DNA from: an uncultured Oscillospiraceae bacterium | GTDB lineage: Bacteria; Bacillota; Clostridia; Oscillospirales; Acutalibacteraceae | Direction: 5' to 3' | DNA: 17,761 nucleotides | NCBI GenBank assembly: GCA_900543795.1 | Contig: UQSH01000036.1 | Span: 1-17,761, forward strand | Shown here: piece after piece, positions 6,473 to 13,940 of the stretch | How positions within the stretch are numbered: position 1 is the first letter of the stretch | Layout: every line of letters begins with the position of its first letter | Position numbers and translations under genes: made by a program | Notes under the pieces: model-generated | Databases searched by the model: none | Told to the model about the DNA's origin: nothing | Seen by the model: only the letters and a program-made list of their open reading frames with translations

Positions 6473-6697
6473 AAATTAGTTTCATTGTATCAAAATTTAC
6501 TACACAAAAATCGAAGTTGGGTGACTCCAACCCACCGATTTTTTACACCTGCAAATCATAATGAAACTTTTCTTGAAAGAATAATTTCATTGTGACCGAG
6601 ATTAGTTTCATCGTGCCAGAGAATAGTTTCATTGTCATTGAAAAATGCGGTATTTAGTGATATAATGTACTAAATCAAAAACTTTTACTGATGAAAC
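6473..6697. repeat. GTTTCAT repeat array upstream of the zinc-ribbon nuclease gene
   Basis: Three contiguous 21-bp units at 6578-6598, 6599-6619 and 6620-6640 share the pattern AGAnTARTTTCATYGTNNNNG. A fourth, separate copy is at 6473-6493, where AATGAAA-TTAG-TTTCATT (6470-6487) is itself palindromic. Inverted ATGAAAC copies lie at 6561-6567 and 6691-6697, the last directly before the ribosome site. The final tandem unit overlaps the -35 box (6638-6643). The layout suggests an operator array for a regulator of the downstream gene, perhaps the protein itself. No gene lies in 6429-6700. Confidence 0.65.
6638..6666 (+). promoter_or_regulatory. Promoter of the zinc-ribbon nuclease gene
   Basis: TTGAAA (6638-6643), 17-bp spacer, TATAAT (6661-6666); expected start near 6673. 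The -35 overlaps the end of the third 21-bp repeat unit, so a protein bound to the repeats would touch or block polymerase. Confidence 0.75.
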
Positions 6698-6709
6698 GAG
6701 GTGAGCATT

Positions 6710-8245
6710 GTGGCAGAAAAGAAAGAAAAAAGATACGTGAGCGATAATGCTCAACTTATGGAAGAATGGGATTGGGAAGCAAATAACCGAATAGGGCATA
6801 ATCCAAGCAACCTTCTTCTCGGTAGTAATAAACGAGCATACTGGATCTGTTCTGATTGTGGTCATCGATGGAATTCGATAATCGCAAACAGAGCAAAAGG
6901 TAATGGTTGCCCCATATGTGCCCGAGCTAAAATTGGTAAAGGCAAAATAGTTTCAGCAATTAAGAAAAGTGGCACTCTCGCCGAAAAGTATCCACAAATA
7001 GCATCCGAATGGGGAATCCAGAACGAATTGACTCCTCAAGATATTTCTCCTGGTAGTAATAAGGTGTTTTGGTGGATTTGCCCTAAAGGACATTCATATA
7101 AATCTGCTGTCTCAAATCGGGTGCAAGGACGAGGCTGTCCTATTTGTGCAGGCAAGAAAGTATTAAAGGGATATAATGATTTATTTACTTTATTTCCATT
7201 TACTGAGGAAATATGGGATTTTTCTCGCAACGTTGGAATTAACCCGGAAACTTGTGCTAGAAAAAGTCACAAAGTTGTATATTGGAAATGCACCGAAGGG
7301 CATGAATGGAAAGCAAAAATCAGCCATGTTACAGATGGACACACTTGCCCGTATTGTGCTGGTCAACGAGCAATTATCGGAACCAACGATATTAAAACCA
7401 CTAACCCAGAACTAGCTGAAGAATGGGATTATGAAAAAAATACTGTCTCAATAGAAACTGTTATGCAATCAAGCGGTAAAAAGTATTGGTGGAAATGTTG
7501 CCATGGACATTCATGGCAAGCGACGGCAGCACATAGAAATGCAGGAGAAGGATGCCCGATTTGTGCTAGTTCCTTACGCACATCTTTCCCTGAAAAAGCA
7601 GTTCTCTATTATGTTGGTCAAAAGTTTTCAGATACCATCGGGAATTATCGAAGTATTGATTTGTCACCATATGAATTAGATGTATTTTTGCCCTCAATTA
7701 ATACCGGTATAGAATATGATGGTGAGTTTTATCACCAAGATATTAGCAGGGATATATCAAAGGATGAATTGTGCAATAAATTAGGAATACGGCTTTTTCG
7801 TATACGAGAGCCCAATTGTCCATCATATCCAACCACTGCAAAATTCTTTTATTTAAATGATTTATCAACAACCTCTATGGACAAAGTTCTAATAGATATT
7901 CTCAAATTAATTGGTGTTCCTTTTGAAAAAGGTTTTGTAGATATAAACCGAGATCGATCAAGAATCGAAGAATTGCGTGTACACACAAGTATCGCCAATT
8001 CTTTTGGTGAACTGTATCCGCATTTAGTTTTAGAATGGAACACTGAGCGCAATGGAAGTCTGACGCCATATAGTGTAACCAAATCCAGTGGACGAAAGGT
8101 GTGGTGGATTTGCAACAACTGCGGTCATGAGTGGGAATCAATTGTCGCCAACAGAGCAAAAGGGTCTGATTGTCCCGCGTGTGCAAAAGCAACCGCAAGT
8201 AAGCGCGCGATTGACAGAGAAAGAAAAAAGAAGGCATCAAAATAG
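6710..8245 (+). CDS. Zinc-ribbon repeat protein (DUF4379-like) with embedded Vsr-like nuclease domain
   Basis: A 511-residue protein. Five similar treble-clef/zinc-ribbon units (W-x-C-x2-(C)GH-x-W, then NRxxGxGCPxCA) lie at about residues 42-70, 120-150, 190-220, 258-285 and 464-492; this matches the probable zinc-ribbon family DUF4379 (PF14311). Between units 4 and 5 is a nuclease-like domain: SFPEKAVLYYVG (about 291), YELDVFLP (about 321), IEYDGEFYH (about 333-342) and LGIRLFRIRE (about 357-366). The DG-x-(F/Y)(W/Y)H arrangement resembles Vsr and DUF559-type endonucleases. I infer a DNA-binding, DNA-cutting protein; target and biology are unknown (defence or selfish element are possible). 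GTG 6710 is chosen because AGGTGA lies five bases upstream; the in-frame GTG 6701 is inside that site. Arginine is often CGA, whereas neighbours mostly use AGA/AGG, suggesting horizontal acquisition. It stands alone behind a tRNA terminator, with its own promoter and repeat array. Confidence 0.82.
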   Translation: MAEKKEKRYVSDNAQLMEEWDWEANNRIGHNPSNLLLGSNKRAYWICSDCGHRWNSIIANRAKGNGCPICARAKIGKGKIVSAIKKSGTLAEKYPQIASEWGIQNELTPQDISPGSNKVFWWICPKGHSYKSAVSNRVQGRGCPICAGKKVLKGYNDLFTLFPFTEEIWDFSRNVGINPETCARKSHKVVYWKCTEGHEWKAKISHVTDGHTCPYCAGQRAIIGTNDIKTTNPELAEEWDYEKNTVSIETVMQSSGKKYWWKCCHGHSWQATAAHRNAGEGCPICASSLRTSFPEKAVLYYVGQKFSDTIGNYRSIDLSPYELDVFLPSINTGIEYDGEFYHQDISRDISKDELCNKLGIRLFRIREPNCPSYPTTAKFFYLNDLSTTSMDKVLIDILKLIGVPFEKGFVDINRDRSRIEELRVHTSIANSFGELYPHLVLEWNTERNGSLTPYSVTKSSGRKVWWICNNCGHEWESIVANRAKGSDCPACAKATASKRAIDRERKKKASK

Positions 8246-8351
8246 TAATTGGTTGAATTAGTCCGAAAGTTGCATTCCTTGTGTAACCCAAAAACAAAAA
8301 AGCCACTTTTGCAACCCGACGCAATCCGTATCAAAACATGCGTTATAATTC

Positions 8352-8390
8352 AAAAAAGCAGAACGGTATTTTTACTGTTCTGCTTTTTTT
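8352..8390. terminator. Bidirectional terminator after the nuclease gene
   Basis: AAAAAAGCAGAAC (8352-8364) pairs with GTTCTGCTTTTTT (8377-8389), extended by GGTA/TACT toward a T-rich loop. A T-run follows on the plus strand and the A-run gives the same on the minus strand. It lies about 106 bp after the nuclease stop; the gap 8246-8351 shows no gene. Confidence 0.85.
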
Positions 8391-8468
8391 ATTGTCCTTC
8401 AACATTTTAACCAATTAACATAATAATTTTATTTGTAAAATTAATTAGTATTTTTATTTTATGAATAC

Positions 8469-8507
8469 GCATAATAACTAAAAAGATTAAAGGATATGTT
8501 ATTATGC
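8469..8507 (+). promoter_or_regulatory. Hairpin enclosing the start codon of the FAD-Rieske gene
   Basis: GCATAATAAC (8469-8478) is perfectly complementary to GTTATTATGC (8498-8507). The ATG (8504-8506) lies in the 3' arm, and the ribosome site AAAGGA (8489-8494) lies in the 19-nt loop. The stem is AU-rich, so it could melt with temperature or be opened by ribosomes or a ligand. Confidence 0.55.
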
Positions 8508-9802
8508 AGTCTATTTGGCAAAATACTGTTAAAATGCCCGATTTTCCAAGCTTGAATCACGATTTAAAAACAGATGTGTTGATAATCGGAGGAGGAATTG
8601 CAGGTATTTTAACTGCGTATTTTCTCAAAGAAAATGGTATTAATTGCGTGGTTTGTGAAAAGGAAAGAATATGCGGTAATACAACAAAAGATACCACGGC
8701 TAAAATTACTTATCAGCACGGGCTTATTTACAGTAAAATCGCAAAGGAATTTTCACTTGAAACGGCAGGACTTTATCTTAAAGCAAACGAAGAAGCATTT
8801 AGAAAATACGCCGAATTATGTGCCAATATAGATTGTGATTACGAAATCAAAGATAATTATGTTTATTCAACAGATAACAGAGAAGCTCTTGAAGAGGAGC
8901 TTTCCGTTCTTAAAAGAATTGATTATGACGCTAAATTTTGCGAGAATATTCCGTTGCCTATTCAAACGCAGGGTGCGATAAAATTTAAGAACCAAGCGCA
9001 ATTTAACCCTTTGAAATTTCTTTCTGTAATTACAAAGGGACTTAATATTTATGAAAACACATTTATTCATGAAACGGGAAATAATATTGCAATTACCGAT
9101 AAAGCAAAAATAGAAGCAAAAAACATAATTGTTGCAACACATTTTCCCACTATTAATAAACACGGCTTTTATTATCTGAAAATGTATCAGCACCGCTCAT
9201 ATATGCTTGCGCTTGAAAATGCGCAGAATCTCAACGGAATGTATGTTGACGAAAGCAAAACGGGAATGACATTCAGAAACTATAAAGGCTATTTAATTTT
9301 AGGCGGCGGCGGACACAGAACAGGTAAAGACGGCGATAATTGGAAGGAGCTTGAAAGCTTCGCCTCAATTCATTACCCGAGTGCAGATGTGAAATATATG
9401 TGGGCAGCTCAGGATTGCATAACCCTTGACGGTATGCCTTATATAGGAAAATATTCGGCAAGAACGAATAATTTGTTTGTTGCAAGCGGTTTTAATAAAT
9501 GGGGTATGACGGGCTCAATGCTTTCTGCAATGATTTTAAGTGATTTGATTTCGGGAAAGGAAAATGAATATGCAGAAATTTTCAACCCGTCAAGAAGTAT
9601 TTTAAGACCACAGCTTGCCGTTAATGGCTTTGAAGCGGTTAAAAACCTCTTAACTGTGTCAAAAAAGCGTTGTCCGCATTTAGGATGTGCACTAAAATGG
9701 AACAAGGCTGAACATTCATACGATTGCCCTTGCCACGGTTCAAGATTTTCAAAAAGCGGAAAGCTACTTGATAATCCTGCAAACGGAGATTTAAAAATGT
9801 AA
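8504..9802 (+). CDS. FAD-dependent oxidoreductase (DAO family) with C-terminal Rieske [2Fe-2S] domain
   Basis: A 432-residue flavoenzyme. The N-terminal Rossmann fold has DVLIIGGGIAGILTAYF (GGGIAG at 29-34), followed by an acidic residue in VVCEKERICGNTT. The DAO fold continues to about residue 365. The last 48 residues are a compact Rieske domain: C390-P-H392 (CPHLGC) and C408-P-C-H411 (CPCHGS), with the extra cysteines C395 and C410 typical of the cluster-stabilising disulfide. The combination matches the Bacillus YhfW-like family; its substrate is not known to me. The protein ends soon after NPANGDLKM, so the linker and Rieske domain are short, but nothing essential is missing. ATG 8504 has AAAGGA nine bases upstream, inside the hairpin at 8469-8507. 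The stop codon directly abuts the stop of convergent spoIIR with no bases between and no terminator visible. Confidence 0.85.
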   Translation: MQSIWQNTVKMPDFPSLNHDLKTDVLIIGGGIAGILTAYFLKENGINCVVCEKERICGNTTKDTTAKITYQHGLIYSKIAKEFSLETAGLYLKANEEAFRKYAELCANIDCDYEIKDNYVYSTDNREALEEELSVLKRIDYDAKFCENIPLPIQTQGAIKFKNQAQFNPLKFLSVITKGLNIYENTFIHETGNNIAITDKAKIEAKNIIVATHFPTINKHGFYYLKMYQHRSYMLALENAQNLNGMYVDESKTGMTFRNYKGYLILGGGGHRTGKDGDNWKELESFASIHYPSADVKYMWAAQDCITLDGMPYIGKYSARTNNLFVASGFNKWGMTGSMLSAMILSDLISGKENEYAEIFNPSRSILRPQLAVNGFEAVKNLLTVSKKRCPHLGCALKWNKAEHSYDCPCHGSRFSKSGKLLDNPANGDLKM

Positions 9803-10411
9803 TTATCCGACAGCCTTTGATTTAATTTTTTCGTATATTTCAACTATTTTAAATCTAATTTCATATTTGTTGTTTGAATTAATAAGCTTAATTTCCTCAT
9901 CGGATAAAACCTCATTAATTTCATCATCGGATACTGACGGCAAACAAATTGCAGGAAACATTACGCACCACCAATTTTTTCCCTTTGCCTCCCCTATTTC
10001 GATTTTTAAAGCGTTGTAAATTCCGCTTGGAAGTGTTATTTTTTCATATTCTCTTGTGTTAAAATACTCCTTATCGACTGTTGCTTTTACGGAATAATCA
10101 AAACCGTTTTCGTTAATACATTTTTGAGCGACCTGTTCAAAAAAATATAAATTTTCAGAGCAGATATTAATTGCCTCTTCAACGGAACTACACTCTTTAA
10201 AAAGATTTTCGCCGGAAATAAGTATTTCATCTCTGACCTTGAGCTTTAGCTGCTGATCGGCTTCGGAGTTTGAATTAGCAAGAATATGGAGCCTGAAAAC
10301 CTCATCGGAAATGCTTTCGCTTTTTTCTATAAAGGGTACTGTGTAGGACAAAACCATACTGATAATTAAGAATATAGGAATAAAAATTTTAACGCCTTTG
10401 TTTAAAGTCAA
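9803..10411 (-). CDS. spoIIR: Stage II sporulation protein R
   Basis: SpoIIR is secreted from the forespore into the intermembrane space and triggers SpoIIGA to cleave pro-sigma-E in the mother cell. The protein has 202 residues: a short N-terminal hydrophobic segment (VKIFIPIFLIISMVLSYTV) for export, then the family signature FRLHILANSNSEADQ (39-53) followed by LKLKVRDEIL, and later NWWCVMFPAICLP. The start is a TTG at 10411 with AAAGGCAGG eight bases upstream; the next ATG would cut into the export signal. The ribosome site is the 3' arm of the terminator that follows ispE. A forespore-type promoter is possible within that hairpin region (10435-10464). It lies 47 bp downstream of ispE on the same strand. 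Confidence 0.92.
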   Translation of the reverse strand: MTLNKGVKIFIPIFLIISMVLSYTVPFIEKSESISDEVFRLHILANSNSEADQQLKLKVRDEILISGENLFKECSSVEEAINICSENLYFFEQVAQKCINENGFDYSVKATVDKEYFNTREYEKITLPSGIYNALKIEIGEAKGKNWWCVMFPAICLPSVSDDEINEVLSDEEIKLINSNNKYEIRFKIVEIYEKIKSKAVG

Positions 10412-10451
10412 AATAAAAACCTGCCTTTCAAATTGATTGTTGGCAGGTTTT
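10412..10451 (-). terminator. Terminator after ispE containing the spoIIR ribosome site
   Basis: On the minus strand AAAACCTGCC (10451-10442) pairs with GGCAGGTTTT (10425-10416) around a 16-nt loop, followed by T-rich bases to the TTG start of spoIIR at 10411. GGCAGG is both the 3' arm and the spoIIR Shine-Dalgarno. The design is the same as at 429-470. Confidence 0.75.
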
Positions 10452-10464
10452 ACTTTGTTTATTC
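10435..10464 (-). promoter_or_regulatory. Possible forespore (sigma-F/G-like) promoter for spoIIR
   Basis: Minus strand: GAATA (10464-10460), 15-bp spacer, GCCAACAATC (10444-10435). This partly matches the sigma-F form (GYATA, GGnnAnA). Transcripts would begin near 10428, inside the terminator loop, and would lack the 5' arm, leaving the spoIIR ribosome site free. The match is imperfect; this is inference. Confidence 0.25.
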
Positions 10465-11340
10465 AATTATTTTATCAACACGGCAGCCCGTTCTTGCAGG
10501 ACTGCATAAGAACACCTGTCGGTATTCATCCTTTAACTCTTCAAATGCTGCCTGTGCGTCATCCTTGCTTTCAAAAATTCCGTAAACAGTCGGTCCGCTT
10601 CCGCTCATACAGGCGCCGAGTGCATTGTGCTTTCTTAAAATGTTTTTAATTTCAATTCTTTGCGGAACGTCAATAAATTGCTCAAAAACGTTTTCAAGCC
10701 TTTCGCAAATTTCAGCTAAGCTCTTATTTTGCAGTGCACAAAGCATTCCAAGCTTATCCGGAGTGTGGTTTTTACCCGATTTATCAAACTGCTCATAAGC
10801 CTTACCGGTATTGATATCAATATCAGGCTTAACGAGAACAATATAACATTTCGGCAGAGGCTTAACCTTGCTTAAAATTTCTCCTATTCCCTGTGAAAGC
10901 AATGTTCCGCCTGTTAAACAAAACGGCAGGTCTGCACCTATTTTCACACCTGTTTTACACATTTCTTCGTCGGTTAAATTTGTTTTGTAAATAGTATTAA
11001 GCGCCTTAATAACTGCCGCACCGTCTGCACTTCCGCCGGCAAGTCCTGCGGCATGAGGAATACGCTTTATAATGCTTATTTCAATTCCCCTGTTTCTGAT
11101 ATTATTATCCTTAAAAAAGGCTTCTGCAACCTTGTAGGCGATATTTCTGCTATCTGTCGGTATATCAGGCAAATTGCATTTAATTGTTATATCGCCGCTG
11201 CCCGTTTCCTTAACGGAAACCGTATCGTATATACCAACACTTTGCATAATCATAAATAAATCATGATAACCGTCTTTTCGTCTTGAAACGATATCAAGCA
11301 TAAGGTTAATCTTGGCACAGGCCTTTACTCTAACTTCCAT
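10459..11340 (-). CDS. ispE: 4-diphosphocytidyl-2-C-methyl-D-erythritol kinase
   Basis: IspE phosphorylates the 2-hydroxyl of CDP-methylerythritol in the MEP route to isopentenyl diphosphate. It is a GHMP kinase of 293 residues, a normal length. Seen: N-terminal KACAKINLMLDI with the catalytic lysine near residue 10, followed by RRKDGYHDL; the glycine-rich ATP loop PHAAGLAGGSADGAA at 95-109; GADLPFCLTGG with catalytic D137; and C-terminal SGSGPTVYGIF. The start is ATG at 11340. It lies one base after the aminotransferase stop in the same direction, so it belongs to the Lrp-aminotransferase-ispE unit. Transcription should end at the hairpin 10416-10451. Confidence 0.95.
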   Translation of the reverse strand: MEVRVKACAKINLMLDIVSRRKDGYHDLFMIMQSVGIYDTVSVKETGSGDITIKCNLPDIPTDSRNIAYKVAEAFFKDNNIRNRGIEISIIKRIPHAAGLAGGSADGAAVIKALNTIYKTNLTDEEMCKTGVKIGADLPFCLTGGTLLSQGIGEILSKVKPLPKCYIVLVKPDIDINTGKAYEQFDKSGKNHTPDKLGMLCALQNKSLAEICERLENVFEQFIDVPQRIEIKNILRKHNALGACMSGSGPTVYGIFESKDDAQAAFEELKDEYRQVFLCSPARTGCRVDKIIE

Positions 11341-11341
11341 A

Positions 11342-12517
11342 TTACTCCTTTATTTCATTTAAAAACTCTTCAATTCTTGCGATTGCCTTTTTTATATTTT
11401 CAATTGAATAGCAATAAGAAACCCTTATAAATCCCTCTCCGCAGTCTCCAAACGCATTTCCGGGAACAACTGCAACCTTTTTTGACATTATCAGCCTTTC
11501 GCAAAACTCCTCACTTGTTAGACCTGTTGATTTTATGCACGGAAAAACATAAAAGGCACCCTCCGGCTCAAAGCAATGAAGCCCTATTTCATTAAATCGT
11601 GAAACGGTATATCTTCTTCGCATATCATATTGAACCTTCATATTTTCAATATCACTGTCGCCGTGTCTTAAAGCTTCTATTGCGGCATACTGTGAATTTG
11701 TCGGAGCGCTCATAATTGCAAACTGATGAAGCTTTGTCATCTGCTTAATTACAGGAGAAGGACCGAGTGCATAGCCGAGTCTCCAACCTGTCATTGAATA
11801 TGTTTTTGAAAAGCCATTTATAACAACTGTTCTTTCCTTCATTCCCTCTATTGAAGCTATGGAGCAATGTCCGTTTTCACAATAGGTTAACTCACTGTAA
11901 ATTTCATCGGATAAAACAAAAAGATTGTGCTTAATAATTACCCTTGCAATAGACTCTAAATCTTCCCTGCGCATAACCGCTCCCGTTGGGTTGTTGGGAA
12001 AAGGCAGAATTATAAGCTTTGTTTTGTCTGTCAGCGAATTTTCAATTTCTTCAGCGGTCAGCTTAAAGCTGTTTTCTTCGCTTGTTACAAGCGGAATAAC
12101 ATTGCCGCCGCAGGTTTCAACTATCGGTCTGTAACAAACAAAGCAGGGCTCTGCAAGCAAAACATCGTCTCCATCGGAAATAAGCGTTCTAACCGCCATA
12201 TCAATTCCCTCGGAGCCGCCTACCGTAACGAGAATTTCGCTTTTAGGATTATAATCTATATTATATTTTCTTAAATAAAAAGCTGAAATTTCATTTCGTA
12301 ATGACGCAAGACCCGCATTGGCAGTGTAGCGAGTTGAGCCTTCATCCAAATAATTAATTGCGCTTGCTCTGATATGCCAGGGAGTAAGAAAATCAGGCTC
12401 CCCTACTCCGAGAGAAATAACATCGTCCATTTCCTCGGCAATAGAAAAAAATTTTCGTATTCCGCTTGGCTTTATATCAAGCAGGTTCTTGTTTATAAAA
12501 TCATTATAATCTATCAA
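11342..12517 (-). CDS. PLP-dependent class I/II aminotransferase
   Basis: A fold-type I aminotransferase of 391 residues, probably acting on aspartate, alanine, aromatic or related amino acids; the substrate cannot be fixed from sequence. Seen: ISLGVGEPDFLTP (35-46); PFPNNPTGAVM with the PLP-contacting Asn near 176; D204 and Y207 in VLSDEIYSEL; the Schiff-base lysine K238 in INGFSKTYSMTGWRLGY; and the substrate-carboxylate arginine in FIRVSYCYS near 368. Its ATG overlaps the stop of the upstream Lrp/AsnC gene by four bases (ATGA), a typical sign of translational coupling, so the regulator may control or sense the amino acid this enzyme handles. A role in lysine or methionine metabolism is possible but not shown. 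Confidence 0.9.
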   Translation of the reverse strand: MIDYNDFINKNLLDIKPSGIRKFFSIAEEMDDVISLGVGEPDFLTPWHIRASAINYLDEGSTRYTANAGLASLRNEISAFYLRKYNIDYNPKSEILVTVGGSEGIDMAVRTLISDGDDVLLAEPCFVCYRPIVETCGGNVIPLVTSEENSFKLTAEEIENSLTDKTKLIILPFPNNPTGAVMRREDLESIARVIIKHNLFVLSDEIYSELTYCENGHCSIASIEGMKERTVVINGFSKTYSMTGWRLGYALGPSPVIKQMTKLHQFAIMSAPTNSQYAAIEALRHGDSDIENMKVQYDMRRRYTVSRFNEIGLHCFEPEGAFYVFPCIKSTGLTSEEFCERLIMSKKVAVVPGNAFGDCGEGFIRVSYCYSIENIKKAIARIEEFLNEIKE

Positions 12518-12996
12518 AGGGAAATGGTCCCCCTGTCGTCTTTTTTCTCTGCGTTAAAGAATACGCCCTTTTCCTTATATTTTTTAAGAATAAAGTGAGT
12601 TGCAGTTGAAACAACGCCTTCAAGCGGTGAAAGTCTTTCGGCAACAAACATCGCAACCTCGTGAAATGATTTATCTGTAACCATAACCGCCAAATCAAAG
12701 GCACCGCTCATAAGATAAACGGATTCAACCTCATCAAGCCTTGAAATTCTTTCTGCAACATCGTTAAAGCCGTGGCCGTACTTCGGTTGAATTTTAATCT
12801 CAATAAGTGCGGAAACAGTTTCGCTGTTTGTTTTTTCAATATCAACAATAGCCTTATAGCCCTTTATAACACCGTTATCCTCAAGTGATTTAATTTCATT
12901 TTCAACATCTTGCTCGGATAATCCGAGCATAACAGATATCTCCTTATTAGTAAGCCTTGCGTTTTCTTCAATAAGACTTAATAGCTTTTCGTTCAT
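12514..12996 (-). CDS. Lrp/AsnC family transcriptional regulator
   Basis: A 160-residue feast/famine regulator. The N-terminal winged helix-turn-helix (LLSLIEENARLTNKEISVMLGLSEQDVENEI is spread over about residues 4-34) is followed by the conserved linker LEDNGVIKGYKAIVD. The RAM ligand-binding domain follows (VSALIEIKIQP, then VESVYLMSGAFDLAVMV). The C-terminal tail (about 20 residues after THFILKKYKEKG) is lysine/aspartate-rich and longer than usual. An in-frame TTG at 13005 is too close to AAAGG (2 nt), so ATG 12996 with a 10-nt spacing is preferred. Four-base overlap with the aminotransferase downstream and a short gap to the PHP gene upstream suggest a single operon. Confidence 0.9.
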   Translation of the reverse strand: MNEKLLSLIEENARLTNKEISVMLGLSEQDVENEIKSLEDNGVIKGYKAIVDIEKTNSETVSALIEIKIQPKYGHGFNDVAERISRLDEVESVYLMSGAFDLAVMVTDKSFHEVAMFVAERLSPLEGVVSTATHFILKKYKEKGVFFNAEKKDDRGTISL

Positions 12997-13013
12997 ATTA
13001 ATCAAACCTTTCT

Positions 13014-13823
13014 TTATTCAATGGGAATTAATATAGGTGTTCTTTTGTGATAGACGGTTATAAAATCAAATCCGCATTCCTTTGCGGCAGTCATTCCCTG
13101 TTCAATTCCGAAGCCGATTTTATCAAAAAAATGAGAGTCGGAGCCGATTGTGATATATTGACCTCCAAGCTCCTTAAAGCGTTTAACGATTTGCGCATTC
13201 GGTAAAATATCCTTTAATTCGTTAAAATATCCCGAGGTGTTAATTTCAAGGGCTTTTTTATTTTTGATTATGATTGAAAGTATTTCATCAATTTGTTCGG
13301 AATATCTGCTTAAATCTACATCAATTTTGTATTTTCCCGTAATATATCTTAAAGGGTATGTTAAATGTGCAAGAGAGTCAAATTTATCCCAAATGCAAAG
13401 CTCCTTTAAGGCATTGAAATATCCTTTCAATAAATCATCAACATCATAATTATTATAGTCGAGAAAATAGAAATCCTCCATATTTTCAAGATTATGAACA
13501 GAGCCTAAAACAAAATCGTAATCATATTTTTCAAGAATACTTTCGGCAAGCGGCTTATTGTAGATAGACTGACCGAGTTCAATTCCTCTGAAAACGGTTA
13601 ATTTATCCTTGAAAATACTTTGAACCCTCGTTGTGTCAAAAAACTGATTATCGCAAAGATTGTCAAAATCACAGTCCTTAGAATCTATTTCGCAATGATC
13701 TGTTATTGCAATACCCTTTAAACCGAGATTAACAGCGCTTTCGCACATTAAGGTGCAGGAATTATTACCGTCAAACGAGTGCTCGGAATGAGTATGAAGA
13801 TCATAAAAATTTTTGTATTTCAT
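13014..13823 (-). CDS. PHP-domain phosphatase, histidinol-phosphatase (HisJ/HisK-like)
   Basis: A 269-residue metal-dependent phosphoesterase of the PHP superfamily. Metal-binding motifs in order: DLHTHSEHSFDG (8-19), ITDHCEID, FRGIELGQ, LGSVHN, LAHLTYP, EINTSG and TIGSDSHFFDKIG. This set and the length match HisJ-type histidinol-phosphate phosphatases. No other his genes are present here, so in vivo activity on another phosphate ester is possible. The ribosome site GAAAGGGTG precedes ATG 13823. AT-rich -10/-35-like sequences lie at 13843-13871 on the minus strand, but the register is uncertain. It appears to be the first gene of the leftward unit running through Lrp, aminotransferase and ispE. 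Confidence 0.85.
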   Translation of the reverse strand: MKYKNFYDLHTHSEHSFDGNNSCTLMCESAVNLGLKGIAITDHCEIDSKDCDFDNLCDNQFFDTTRVQSIFKDKLTVFRGIELGQSIYNKPLAESILEKYDYDFVLGSVHNLENMEDFYFLDYNNYDVDDLLKGYFNALKELCIWDKFDSLAHLTYPLRYITGKYKIDVDLSRYSEQIDEILSIIIKNKKALEINTSGYFNELKDILPNAQIVKRFKELGGQYITIGSDSHFFDKIGFGIEQGMTAAKECGFDFITVYHKRTPILIPIE

Positions 13824-13895
13824 AACAACACCCTTTCAAAAGATAATATATTGTATCATATTTTAAATCAAATTAAAATAATATTATTCTTTTTA

Positions 13896-13924
13896 TTGAA
13901 AAAAATCAACTACTTTGTTATAAT
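13896..13924 (+). promoter_or_regulatory. Sigma-A-type promoter of the ACT-DUF711 operon
   Basis: TTGAAA (13896-13901), 17-bp spacer, TATAAT (13919-13924). The expected start near 13931 leaves a leader of about 130 nt before the ACT gene. Confidence 0.78.
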
Positions 13925-13940
13925 CTATGTAATTAAAATT

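Noticed and set aside
6149..6530. Minus-strand ORFs across the tRNA genes
   Set aside because: They translate tRNA genes and a terminator; annotated proteins of this kind are artefacts.
6578..6640. Tandem 21-bp repeats as a CRISPR array
   Set aside because: Units are contiguous without spacers, imperfect, and no cas gene is present.
7902..8334. Minus-strand ORFs over the end of the nuclease gene
   Set aside because: They are shadows of the plus-strand gene, without promoter or ribosome site.
6382..8503. Complete integrated element with attL/attR at tRNA-Leu
   Set aside because: I could not find a second copy of the tRNA 3' end downstream, and no integrase is in the interval; the Xer-type gene at 1485 is 4 kb away and looks like housekeeping.
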